DNA from: Gossypium raimondii
Taxonomy: Eukaryota; Streptophyta; Magnoliopsida; Malvales; Malvaceae
Direction of reading: 5' to 3'
NCBI RefSeq assembly: GCF_025698545.1
Contig: NC_068567.1
Span: 58,657,371-58,721,370 of the forward strand
DNA: 64,000 nucleotides
Shown: piece by piece, positions 35,473 through 46,639 of the stretch
Numbering within the stretch: position 1 is the first letter of the stretch
How the letters are laid out: each line of letters opens with the position of its first letter
Made by a program: the position numbers and the translations under genes
The notes under the pieces: model-generated
What the model saw: the letters and a program-made list of their open reading frames with translations, nothing else
What the model was told of the DNA's origin: nothing
Databases searched by the model: none

Positions 35473-38400
35473 ATGGCAACTGAAGCTATTTCTAGTAATG
35501 AAGCTGAGGATTGTCAGTCGTTTAACAATGCGGTTCATGCATATGGTTCTTCATTCGGTCCTGGCACTGCTTCTTTAAGGAAGATTCAACAGTTCCCTAA
35601 GCATGATACTGTGAAACTTGATGAACGTAATTTTCTTTTGTGGAAGCAACAAGTTCTGTTGATTCTAGAAGGATACGGTCTCCATGAGTTTGTTCTTGGT
35701 ACTGCTAGTATTCCTCCACAATCTGTTACTAATACGGAAGGTAATCTTGTTCACAATCTTGAATTCTTATTTCATAAACAACAAGACAAGTTATTAGCCT
35801 ATTGGCTGCTGTCCACCATTTCTGATGAGATCCTGGTTCATCTCATTGATGCTTGATCTAGTTTTGATGTTTGGAATACTGTTGTTCATCGTTTCGCTTC
35901 AAAGTCTACTTTGGCAGTTTCTACCTTGCGTCATTCCTTGTATTCACAGAAAAAAGGGTCAATTAACTATAAAAGAATACCTGACAAAGATTAAAGGTTT
36001 GTGTGATACGCTTACAGCTGCAGGTAATGATGTTTCTGAACAAGAGCAGATTAGTATTATTCTTGCTGGTCTGCCTGTAGAGTTTGAGTCAATTAGGATT
36101 GTGGCTTCTGCAATGAGGGTTCCTCTTGATCTTCTTGCAGAAATGCTCACTGATTGTGAAGCTTGACAACAAGAGCTAGTTTCGAATGTGTCTTTTCAGG
36201 CTAATTTTGTTTAGCAGCGTGGAAGCACTGATGACACCATCAGTAAAAGTGATAAGGGTGCTCGAACATCTTATAGAGGCAATAGAAGATTTTCTCGAGG
36301 CAGAGGTCGAGGAAGGAAGTTTAGTCATACTAAACCCCAATGTCAATTGTGTGGACGAGTTGGTCATACTATCTAGAAGTGATATTATTGCTTTGATGAG
36401 AGTTTTGAGGGGGTGTCCGACTAGCCCATGCAGGCTCATTGTTATCAATTTCAGGGACTTTCAACTTTTTCTTGTGCAGGACCTCACTGCTGCTCTCATA
36501 TGAATGCTTCCACTGATGCTGCGGCTACTTCTAACCAAAGATCGTGTTCTTCAAATCTTTTGAATTAAATCGTGTGGTATCCCGATTCAGAAGCATCCAA
36601 TCATGTTACTAATGATTTGGATAATTTGCAGGGTACAACACCATATGCAGGTAATCACAAGCTTTACATGGGGAATGGAGTATCTGTGCCTGTAGCTCAT
36701 GTTAGCTCAGGTCTTCTTCCAACTGCTAGTAGAGTATTTCGTTTGGAAAAAATCTTGCATGTTCCTCGTATTTGCAATAATTTACTGTTTGTTGCTTAAT
36801 TTACAAAAGATAATCAGGTTTATTTTGAGTTTCATCTAGTGCATTGCTTTGTGAAGGATGTCAAGACAGGGAGCATTTTATTGGTGGGTCACATTCATAA
36901 TGGCCTGTACAAATTTGATTTGTCTACTTTCCAAAAGTTCAATGCTGTTGGTTCCTCTCCTGTCACTGCTCATGTTACTAGTCTGGCGCCTCCTACTTCC
37001 AGTAATCATGTTTTTAATATGTGGCACAGAAGACTTGGCCACCCTTGTAATAAAACTGTTGCTACAGTACTTTAAAATTTTAATATAGTTGCAAACAATT
37101 CTTAGCTAAATTTAGTATGCTCTGCGTGTCAACTTGGAAAATTTCATAAGCTCTATTTTCCCCCTTCTACTGTGTATTCGGCCCCTTTTGAGCTTATTGT
37201 TGCTGATCTTTGGGGCCAACCTCTGTCTCTTCTGAAGGACATTCTTACTATATTTCGTTTGTTGATGCTTACTTCAGATTTACTTGGGTTTATCTTTTTA
37301 AACATAAGTCCGAGGCTCTTGGAAAATTTCTACATCTTCAAAAGTTTATTGAAGTTCAGTTCGGCTGTAAGGTAAATGTGCTTCAAACTGACTGGGGGGA
37401 GAGTTTCAGTCTTTTCCTCAATCACTGTCTCAATTGGGAATACATCATCGCCTTTCTTGCCCGCATACCTCGGAGCAGAATGGCTTGGTCGAAAGAAAAC
37501 ATAGGCATATAGTTGATGTTGGTCTGACGTTATTGGCTCAAGCAAATGTTCCTATGCATCTATGGTCTCATGCTTTTATCACTGCAGTTCACCTCATTAA
37601 CAGGGTCCCGACACCTGTTCTTAATGGAAAGTCTTCATAGAAGCTGTTGTACAAGTTTGTGCCTGTTTACATGCATCTCAAAGTTTTTGGTTGTCGATGT
37701 TATCCTTATCTCAGGCCATTCAACTCTCATAAGTTACAGTTTTGTTCCAAACCATGTGTTTTTCTTGGTTATAGTCTTGTTCACAAGGGGTACAAGTGTC
37801 TTGATGATGATGGGAAGCTGTTTATCTCTCGACATGTGACTTTCGATGAAACATGTTTTCCTTTTAAGAGATCTGCCAACTCAGCTAGTGCTTCGATTCG
37901 ACCTCAGTTCTTACATCAACAATTTTACGTTCCAGTAGTGATGCCTGCAGATCGATCTTCAAGTCTGGTTAATTCTACTCAGTCTGGACCTGGCAATTCT
38001 CCTATTTTGCAGCTTGGGTCTACTGGTGTTTCTGGTTCACCTGCTGTCGATAGCTGTAGTCAGTCTGCCTCTTCTTCTTCATCACTTTCCCCTTAAGCTG
38101 AAGCATGTTCTGATTTTCATTTAATTCCTAACAGTACTCCATTTGTTGAGGAAGTCTCTGCTCCTCTTGTCAATGTGCATCCGATGCAAACCAGGGCCAA
38201 AAGTGGTATTTTTAAACCCCGAATTTTTTCAGCTTAGCTGCAGGTTACTGAACCTGTAACAATTGATGAGGCCTTGTCTTCCAAGGAGTGGACTCCAGCT
38301 GCTCAACAAGAATATGATGCTTTGATGAAAAACAATACCTGGAATTTGGTTCCACTACTTACCAATAGGAAAGCTATGGGGGTGCAAGTGGATATTCAAA

Positions 38401-39786
38401 CTTAAGCGTCATTCGTATAGGTCCATTGCTCGATATAAGGGTCGTTTGGTGGTCAAAGGCTATCTCTAGGAAGCTGGAATTGACTTTCATGAAACCTTCA
38501 GCCCGGTTGTAAAACCAGCCACAATTCGTGTTGTTCTAGCTTTGGCAGTGAAGTTTGGCTAGCAATTACGACAATTTGACATCAATAATGCATTCTTTAA
38601 TGGTGACTTAACTGAAGAGATCTACATGGTCCAACCCTTTGGTTTTGAACAACAGCATGGTAGTCAGAATTTGGTATGTAGATTAAGGAAGGCGCTGTAT
38701 AGCCTTAAACATGCACCACGATCTTGGTTTTCCAAACTTAGAGACTTCTTACTTACTTCTCGGTTTGTGTTAGCAAAGTCAGATGGCTCGTTATTTTTCT
38801 GAAAAACTGGAGGTGTGTTGTTGTATGTACTTGTCTATGTTGATGACATACTTGTCACTGGTAATCATCAAGGCAGTATTAATGAATTTGTCATTGCTTT
38901 GGATACAAAGTTTTCTTTGAAGGATTTGGGGCCACTTAGTTATTTCCTGGGTATTGAAGTCTTGCCTACTACTAATGGGTTATTCTTGAGTCAACGCAAG
39001 TATGTTCTTGACCTTTTAAAGAGAGCTCAGATGGATTGTGCGAAAGGTTCTCCTACACCCATGGCTACTTCAACAGGTTTATCTAAACATGTGGGGAGTG
39101 CTATTGAAAATGAATCTGACTATAGGAGCATTGTCGGCGCACTTCAGTATGTTACTATCACTCGGCCTGATATTATATTTGCTGTTAATAAAGTCTGTCA
39201 ATTCATGTATCTTAAGGCTGTAAAACAAATTCTTCGATATCTTCAAAACACTGTGGAGTATGGTTTTCATTTTACTACTGCTGCCAAATTGGACCTAGTA
39301 AGGTTTTTTGATGTGAACTAAGGAATTGATATCGGTGATAGGAGGTCCACTTCAGGTTTTTGTGTTTCTTTTGGTGGTAAACCTGTGGCCTGAGGATCCA
39401 AGAAGCAACAGGTTGTCTCCAGGTCTACTGCAGAGGCTGAGTATCGATGACTTGCTCATGCTGTTACTAAGGTTGTGTGGCTCGAGTCTCTCTTGTCTGA
39501 GTTGCATATTGTTCCTTCCAAGAAAGCTACAGTGTGGTGCAATAATTCTGGGACTATTGTTGTGTCAGCCAATCCAGTGTTGCATTCGAAGTTCAAGCAC
39601 GTGGAGTTGGATTTATTTTTTGTTAGGGAAAAGGTTGTTGCTGGACAGTTGATTGTGGGGCATGTCCCAGCTCAGGATCAAGTAGCAGATATTTTCACAA
39701 AACCCTTGTCTGCTCCTATGTTTACAAAGTTTCGGTCGAGTCTCAAAGTTGTTTCCAAACGAGAACCAGCAGCAGAGGTCAAGTAG
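35473..39786 (+). pseudogene. copia gag-pol polyprotein remnant
   Basis: gag opens with ATG at 35473 (127 codons, then a stop). A frameshift near 35945 moves gag to the next frame until 36166. A CCHC zinc knuckle starts at about 36340 (CQLCGRVGHT) and is broken by stops. Protease at 36572-36799 reads DSEA at the active-site triad where the family has glycine third. The GAG-pre-integrase zinc region is at 36839-37075 (WHRRLGH) and the integrase core at 37172-37640 in three frames (LIVADLWG, LQTDWGESF, SEQNGLVERKH), running on to 38096. RT at about 38270-39200 has FDINNAFFNG and YVDDILVTGN intact, but several in-frame stops upstream. RNase H at 39475-39786 reads WCNNSGT. At least ten lesions; it cannot encode a functional polyprotein. 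Confidence 0.9.
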
Positions 39787-39797
39787 CTGGAGGCATA

Positions 39798-39966
39798 TTG
39801 AGGATTTAAAATAGTACTTAACAGTTATAGTTAGCTGTTAGCAGTTAGTTATTAGCAGTTACTGATGTTGGTTAGTTTTGTAAAACCTGTATAAATACAG
39901 GAACTGGTTGTTCAGCTGATTATCTTGAAATAGAAATCCAGTTATCTTCTTGAATTTTGGTTTCCA
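39798..39966 (+). repeat. 3' LTR of the copia element (about 169 bp)
   Basis: Same sequence as the 5' LTR, but it retains AAACCTGTATAAATACAGG with a TATA box at about 39890-39897. It follows a weak purine tract (GCTGGAGG) after the RNase H stop. Its first bases read TT rather than TG. It ends ...GGTTTCCA. Confidence 0.8.
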
Positions 39967-40465
39967 TTATGATAAAAGCGGTAAAAGTACTATGAAGGTT
40001 TTTGTGTTAGATTGCATTTTGTCGTCTTTACTCAAAAAATAGGCAAATTAGTCTTTGTGACCAAAGAGCAAACTGATTAAAAATTCAATTCATTTCCATT
40101 GTTAAAAATCGATGACTATAAGATATACATGATATGCGTCATGTCACTATTTGATTATTTTGTTAGTCAGACAAGTTTCAAATGGGTAAAATATAAACCA
40201 TATGAAGTGAAAAAAAAAAAAGTTTATTAACAATTCTGTCATTTTACAGTATTCTCAGGTTACATGGCCTGACTTCGTCTTAAAAAAAAATTAAATAATA
40301 CCATAGAAGAAAGGAAAGAACCAAAATACAAATTAAATAAAGAAAATTACAAAGAGAAGATGTCTGCTTTTAACTTATTACAAAGGATTTGTTTCCTTGG
40401 TACATTTCTAACCATGGGACATTGCAACTTTACCCCCAAATATTCAGGCTACCATTACGTTTTCC
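39967..40465. other. HMGR copy A 3' flank, with a half foldback repeat at about 39975-40200
   Basis: Words CTATGAAGGTTTTTGTGTTAG, then ATTTTGTCGTCTTTACTC and AAATTAGTC resemble the arm of the element at 2717-2971. From about 40240 the sequence (CTCAGGTTACATGGCCTGA) is shared with the copy C 3' flank at 58110-58130, so the HMGR duplication unit begins about here. Confidence 0.5.
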
Positions 40466-42524
40466 CTATGAAGAACCCTTGGACACATCCTTACTTGACC
40501 TATTGTACTTCATATGGCTCTTAACTAGTTGCCCTGCTGCAATTGCTGACATGAGAGACAGCTCCCCCGCAAGGACAGCTCCCGCTACAATAGTTGCCAG
40601 CATCCTAGCGTTTGCTCCTGGTGTCTCTTTGCTTGCACCCTTCACTCCAAGTAAGTTCAAACAGGCTGATTGAGATGCAAGCTGAGTTCCACCACCAACA
40701 GTACCAACCTAAAAGATACAGCAACAGAGATAAATACCCAGATTCTGTTTAGGCGATCAAAATTCTTGTGTTTGATAATTAGACAGAAACACTATGAATT
40801 ACCTCAATGGAGGGCATTGTGACAGAGATGTGGAGGTCCTTGCCCTCGTTAACAGCTTCCATCATCGTGATGCAATGGGAGCTCTCAACGTTTTGAGCCG
40901 GATCTTGTCCCGTAGCTATGTAGATTGCGGCAACGATGTTACTGGCGTGAGCGTTGAATCCACCCAGAGCTCCAGCCATAGCTGATCCAGTAAGGTTCTT
41001 AAGCATGTTAAGCTCAACGAGAGATTCCACACTTGTCTTCAAGACCTTCCTCACCACATCACCCTTAATGATGACTTCACAGACAACAGATTTGCCTCTT
41101 CCTTCAATCCAATTTACAGCAGCCGGTTTTTTGTCGGAACAATAGTTTCCTATATGCAAAATTCATAAATATCAGTTATCCTATGTCAAACAGTAAAGAC
41201 ATAATTCAGTTATCCTATGTCAAACAGTAAAGACATAATTGCAAGTCTATGCAAAAAAATTGAAACTCACCAGAGATGCCAATGACATCCATGTCAGGGA
41301 AATCAGTTTGAAGGAAATCCAAAACGTTTTGGACTCCCTTGGAAACCATGTTCATCCCCATAGCATCACCGGTACTGCAAGTGAATCTAATATACAGATT
41401 CTTTCCAGCAATTGCACATTTGATACCTTGGAGCCTGCCAAATCTACTTGATCTGCAACCACCAAAAAGCCAAAATTTTCAATATTAGCTTGAATTTTAA
41501 ATCCATCAATATGGAGTTCTAGAAATATCAACACAAACCTGTTGAAAACAACAGACAAGGTCTCGAAATTATCAGGGTCCTCCAAATACAACTTCAAATC
41601 AGCTGCCCTTTTCGCAGTACCGAACCTTACACATGGAGCTCTAGTCATACCATCTTTCAATAGAACACTTGTAGCTCCACCAGACAAATGAATAGCCTTA
41701 CAGCCCCTATTAGTGCTAGCCACCAAGCACCCTTCCGTGGTTGCCATAGGAACCGAGTACTCTCTTCCATTAACCAACAAAGGCCCGGAAATTCCAACGG
41801 GAATTTGCACGTAGCCAACCGGCATCTCACAACACTGCCCCAAAATCGACTCGTAATCAAACCCATCCAAGGGCAATCCTGATAACGACTTCCCTGTTAA
41901 TCTTTGCAACGCTTCCCGCCTGATTGCGGCCGCCCTCTTGCAATCACCCAATTTCGATTCCAAGGAATACGAAGGGGTTGTTCCAGCAACTACAGATTTA
42001 ATTATTTCTTCATCTTCCTCCGTTAGTACCGTCACAGGCTTTTCATCGAACACTTTCTGGGCAGTCACGATTGGTGCCGCAGGAGGCAAAGGAGGAAGCA
42101 AGCAATCAAGAGCTTGTCCGCAAGGGACCTTACGGGCATCCTCTTTTGCAAGCAAAACTTCGTTTTCCTCTTCCTCGTCTTCGGCAATCCAATCGTCAGA
42201 CGATGGCCGGAAAACCAAAGATTGAACGAAGTCAAGCCCAAAGAAACCCAAAAGGTAAATAAACGATGCGAAAAACGCGAGAATCGCGATGATCTCAGAA
42301 AAGGTGACGACATGGAGAGGCGTGGAGGTACGGATCTTCTCACGCCAACGGGAAAGAAGGAAATAAACCACCGAGAAGAAGAGGGTAAAGAACACCGCAT
42401 TCGTCAGATGAAAAGGAAGCGGCAATGCGTCGGAGGCTTTAGTGGGATCTTCCTCTAAAGGAATCTTCTTCGTGGGCTTGAGAGATTGAACTCGTTTAGT
42501 CGAATACAGCCGGGGAGCCTCCAT
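40466..42524 (-). CDS. HMG-CoA reductase, copy A (585 aa, four exons)
   Basis: Converts HMG-CoA to mevalonate with two NADPH, the committed step of the cytosolic isoprenoid pathway; an endoplasmic reticulum membrane protein. Exons in coding order: 41539-42524, 41271-41452, 40803-41149, 40466-40708. Introns of 86, 121 and 94 bp have GT...AG ends, and the frame joins without stops (328 codons plus 2 bases, then phases 1 and 0). Two membrane spans lie at about residues 39-58 and 78-98, then an acidic linker and the catalytic domain. Catalytic residues: E264 ([10 protein letters not shown]), K396 ([10 protein letters not shown]), D472 (GQDPAQN), H570 (LVKSHM). S577 in NRSSKD matches the SnRK1 phosphorylation site of plant HMGRs. 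The start ATG has A at -3 and G at +4, and the leader has no upstream ATG. Intron 2 has a 34-bp tandem duplication (41173-41206, 41207-41240). Length equals the 585-residue cotton HMGR class that I recall. Confidence 0.95.
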
Positions 42525-42665
42525 TTTGGGTGTCGACGGCGGCGGAAACCCGGCGGTGGAGGAGGAGAATAGAAGAGGAATGAAAGTAAGAGATGATTTC
42601 AGTTAGTTTTACGATTATGGTGAAGGTGGAGCTTGAGATGCTAGAGTTTAGGGAGGGAAGGGGAG

Positions 42666-42673
42666 TATTTATA
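42666..42673 (-). promoter_or_regulatory. TATA box of HMGR copy A
   Basis: Minus-strand TATAAATA in the context CCTATAAATACTCCCC. The same motif and context occur at the same place in copies B and C, about 142-150 bp upstream of the ATG, followed by a CT-rich leader. Conservation in all three copies supports promoter function. Confidence 0.75.
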
Positions 42674-42861
42674 GGATAAAGAGTAAAGAGAGCGTGAGGA
42701 AAAAGGCGCGTGAAGTGAAGATGGGGCAGTGTTTGGCACTTGTTAGTGTGGAGCTTTACCAAGAGAAGAGTCAAAGAAAGAATTATAGGGATAGTGTTTG
42801 GAAGCGTGCAGTGCATGGGAGCAACGTCGTCAGCACATCCTGGCTGCTTCATTTTCATTTA

Positions 42862-43374
42862 GGGTAAACTACACAATCAGTCACTAAAGTATGGGTACGT
42901 TTTTGTTTTGATCACTGAACTAAAAAAGTTACAATTTTGTTACTGAACTATTCAAAAGTTTCCATTTAAGTCACTGAGCTGTTAAAATCGATGCTACACA
43001 GCTTTTTCTCTTCACACTGCCTACATGAATCGGAAGTTCTCTTTCCCTTTCTTTTTTACGATTCAATTTTTTTCTACAACTTTTTTCTTCGTTAGAAAAT
43101 GACCTTCAGATCGACTTGAATCTAAGATATGTTCTTTTACTTGCTAATGGGTATTGATCCACTGTACCAGTCGTTGAGTCGTCACTTGGAGCTCGTTGAC
43201 AGAATTTTTAAAAAAAAATAGTTAACAACCTAGTGACTTAAACAATTTTTTTTGAATAGTTCAATGACTTAAATGAAAAATTTCAAATATTTTAGTGACC
43301 AAATTGTAACTTTTTAGTTAAGTGACCAAAACGAAAACTTATCCATAATTTAGTGACTAATAATATAATTTTCC
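42862..43374. mobile_element. MULE-like MITE upstream of HMGR copy A (about 513 bp)
   Basis: The left end GGGTAAACTACACAATCAGTC and arm AAGTTACAATTTTGTTACTG mirror the right arm CCAAATTGTAACTTTTTAG and TAGTGACTAATAATATAATT. Outer flanks TTTCATTTA and ATTCATTAT only partly match. It lies about 190 bp beyond the copy A TATA box and is absent from the copy B and C promoters. Confidence 0.65.
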
Positions 43375-43578
43375 ATTCATTATATTTGGTCTTTCTCCTA
43401 TTTTGATATTTTCTGTCACGTGTTTTTCATTATTGTATGGGTTTAATTATTCCTTATTTTGGGTTGTTTTTCATAATAAATTATCCAAATAAATATTAAC
43501 GCTGTTGTTAAGTTATATACATTTTGGGCAAATGTCTATTAAAAGAAATAGAAATGAAAGAAAGTCGTATTTATTATT

Positions 43579-44062
43579 AGCATAATTTTTTACCTTCCAA
43601 ATTTATAAAAAATTATTTATTTTATCTCTTTAGTCTTTCAATTTATTTTTTATCAAATTATTTCAAAATGAATTAAAAGTTAAAATTCTTTAACTTTGTT
43701 GATGTTACATACACGTGGATTACCATCTAGATAACACATAAATATTTAAAATCTTAAAACATTAACAAATATATATTTTTATAATTTTATACTTTTATAA
43801 TACTTTTATTGGTTTTAAATTTTAAAATAGTTTTAAAAATATATTTTAAAATTTTAAATTTAAAAAATTAATTAAATACCAAGGTGTTATCCACGTGACA
43901 ATGCACGTATTCAAGTAAGCAAAGTTAAACAACATCAACTTTTTCATTCATTTTGAGGTAATTTGATAAAAAATTAGTTTAAGAGCTAAAAAGGACAAAA
44001 TTAAATAGAAAACTAAAATGACATTTTTTGTAAAGTTAAAGAATCAAATAAATTATTATGCC
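43579..44062. mobile_element. MULE-like MITE, GGCATAAT family, perfect 9-bp duplication (484 bp)
   Basis: It begins AGCATAATTTTTTACCTTCC and ends AATAAATTATTATGCC. The duplication TTTATTATT is exact at 43570-43578 and 44063-44071. Arms include ATTATTTCAAAATGAATTAAA against TTCATTCATTTTGAGGTAATT, and the centre has TACACGTGGATTACCATC against GGTGTTATCCACGTGACAAT. It belongs with 18807-19284. Confidence 0.85.
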
Positions 44063-46227
44063 TTTATTATTTAATAAAATTTATGCAAAGTAGGACTTTG
44101 ACTTGAATTCATAATTAATTTTGATTTTTCCTTTTGCTCGTAATTAATTGGATAAGTTTATAATTTAAATTAATATGTAAAAAATTAAAATATAGAGCTT
44201 TCACAGCTCATTTTTCCTTTTAGATTATTATTTTTTGCATGTTTATTAAATTAAAGTTCAAATTTGACATTTTTAATATTTTAATATAATCAAATTAGAC
44301 CTATTTTATATTAAATAAAATCTAACCCATTCTTTAATCCTTAATTTTCACGTTTCTGTATTTTTTCCCATCAATTCAAGCAGCCTCTTGCTCTGTAGTC
44401 ATATGTATGTATATATGACAATAATTATTATTCGGTTTACGTGGACTTTTATACAATAATGAAGATTTTTTAGGGTAAATTATTAAAACATCATTTCAAA
44501 AATCAAGTGTAATAAACAAAATCCTTAATCCAATAATAATAATAATAATAAATTGGATCTTTGAATTATCGTTTCTATCACGACTCTTGATAATTAATTA
44601 CTGACATGATAAGTGATGTGGTGGGTGACATGAAACTTTTGATGATATGGTGGTTGATATGGAGGACTTAATTGATTTTTGTTATTATTTTAGGAGGCTT
44701 AATTGATGTTTAAGGATTATATAACAATTCTTAAGAAATTATTGAAAATTATTAAAAAACAAAATGGAAAGAAAATATTAAAATTATTATAAAATTTTAG
44801 CTAAAAGTTATTAAAATATTTAAAAATGTTGAAAATTATACAACTATAGAATTTATTAAATATCATAAAATTTTAAAACTATTATTAATATGTTATGAAA
44901 ATAATGGAAATATTAAATTAATATTATAAAAATTTAGAAATGATAGGAAATGATATAAAAACAATTAAAATGATAAAAAATAAAAATAAAAATTATTGAA
45001 AGTATAAAAATTTGAGTTAAGGTAGTGATTGTATAGACGATAAAAATTTTATATGCTTAAAAGTTAATGACATGGTTTATTCTATTCGTGCCTAAAAACA
45101 TTAATTTATAAAATAATTTATTTTTATAAATATTAATATATACACTTTTTAGATTGATATGATAGAAAAATCGAATCGATTAAAAATTTTACAATAAAAT
45201 GATTTAAAAAAAATAAAGAATGTTTTTGGGCTACGTAAAAGAATATTGATCACTCTATAAGACTGGTTTTTATATCCTTTTGCATATATTTTAGTAGATA
45301 AGGAGAAATTATTTTCTTTACGCCTCTGGTTTCTATACGGCTGAAATTTTCATTCAGTCAATGACATGAATTTCAAAATAGGATGCCTATTTAATTTTTA
45401 TAAATACAAATGATTGTACCCAAATATAATAATTTGCATGCGTATATATATTTGAATAATTTCTGATAGTTCTCTTTAATATTACTTATAGTCTATTCCC
45501 AGCTCATAAATAGGAGGATAATGTGATTCAGCATACTCAAACCCACGTCATCTTGCATTGAAAACAATAATCATACTAATCGAACTAAGACTCAATCAAC
45601 AATTTGCATAATTCATGCAATTGGTGATTATTATAAAACAACATTCAATAAATATTAATATTCAAATGTTAAATTTATAATTGTTTGTGCTATTTTAGGT
45701 TCCAACAAGTTAAAAATTCGTGTTGGGTTAGTTTTTTTTATATATATGTTTCTGGAGATCTGTTAAAGGATGCAGTCAATTATCAGGAGTCACTCTCGAA
45801 GGGTCTTATCATATAATAGAACACAATAATGGTATTTGTTAAAATTGGAATCTAAGATGGTGAAAAGGAGGATAGCCACCTTTGACTTAACCTTTTGTAC
45901 ATTATGGATGCGATGAGTCTCTTGATTGATCGAAGTTTATTGTCAGCCTTTTGTACATCACAGATGCAGTGAGTCTCTTGACAGATATTTCTTGGTTGAC
46001 TGGAGTTTATTGTCAGGTTGGTTTGATGATGGCACGATTAAGATACAATTTTCAATGGTTTGATCAAGATGGTACATTTTTTGTTTGTTTTTGAATTCTT
46101 TTAGAGTTACGAATATTTTACAAACATATAACATATGAGCATCAATTTATAATTTATTATATCCCATATTTTTATATTCTTATTATTCATGATTGCTATT
46201 AATGATATGTTTTCTTTGTACATATAT
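44063..46227. other. HMGR copy A distal upstream flank
   Basis: No gene. Short blocks still align with the upstream flanks of copies B and C: CATTCAGTCAATGACATGAA followed by TTCAAAATAGGATGCC at 45351-45390 corresponds to 53563-53603 and 63842-63878, and GCATGTTTATTAAATT with AAATTTGACATTTTTAATATT at about 44238-44285 corresponds to about 63680-63780. This marks the region as part of the ancestral duplication unit. The rest is AT-rich. Confidence 0.5.
45830..46110 (+). repeat. Dispersed repeat shared with 13300-13560, internally duplicated
   Basis: The unit CCTTTTGTACATTATGGATG, CGATGAGTCTCTTGA, GAAGTTTATTGTCAG recurs immediately as CCTTTTGTACATCACAGATG, CAGTGAGTCTCTTGAC, GGAGTTTATTGTCAGG. 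Then comes the shared GGTTTGATGATGGCACGAT and ATACAATTTTCAATGGTTTGA. No recognised coding domain. Confidence 0.55.
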
Positions 46228-46361
46228 GAAATAGACGATAAGATTGAAGTAATTTCTTTTCCAAAATAATAAGCATGCATGAGAATTGTTCATCGCCATG
46301 TGCTAAAGACTTGGACTGTTTGTCAAAGTTCTCTTCAAAAAATCATATAACTCACAATGAA

Positions 46362-46397
<36 letters not shown>

Positions 46398-46545
46398 CAT
46401 AGTCAGGCCAACCAATGTAGAAAAAACTAACATGATATCATCTTTTCTTATTGCCCAGTATTTATTTAGCAAATATTGACTGTAATATTGTCATGATTAG
46501 ACCATATTATTTTTGGACAAGAACAAGGTCATTTCCAGTAAATTC
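46228..46545. other. Upstream non-coding block shared by HMGR copies A and B
   Basis: From GAAATAGACGATAAGATTGA through CCATGTGCTAAAGACTTGG, ATATTGCC-type text and TAGCAAATATTGACTGTAAT to AACAAGGTCATTTC, this aligns closely with 54553-54895, with a TA run added here (about 46363-46394) and about 60 bp extra in the copy B version. It lies about 3.6 kb above the copy A TATA box. Confidence 0.75.
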
Positions 46546-46639
46546 AAAATAAAATATTAACTTAGTTTTAAAATTAGATTAAAAAGACAATGTAACCCAA
46601 AAGTTCAAATAAGCCCTATTTTAATAAAATCAGTAGGTT

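Larger units (their letters stand above)
35286..39966 (+). mobile_element. Ty1-copia LTR retrotransposon, full-length, inactive (about 4.7 kb)
   Basis: Two related LTRs (about 35286-35434 and 39798-39966) bracket gag-pol in copia order (protease, integrase, reverse transcriptase, RNase H). A primer-binding site TGGTATCTGAGCC lies at 35438-35450, three bases after the 5' LTR; it resembles the initiator-Met type usual for copia. The short LTRs and total size fit the Ale/Retrofit group, by inference. Target duplication is unclear: candidate TGGTA at 35279-35283 and TGATA near the right end give 4 of 5. The element lies 0.5 kb downstream of HMGR copy A. Confidence 0.9.

Noticed and set aside
36839..37545. 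Several separate small genes in the copia region
   Set aside because: They are successive pieces of one gag-pol polyprotein split by stops and frameshifts, in copia domain order between two LTRs.
41688..42458. Plus-strand open frames antisense to HMGR exon 1 (and the equivalents in copies B and C)
   Set aside because: They are shadows of the HMGR codons and appear at equivalent places in all three copies because the sense sequence is conserved.
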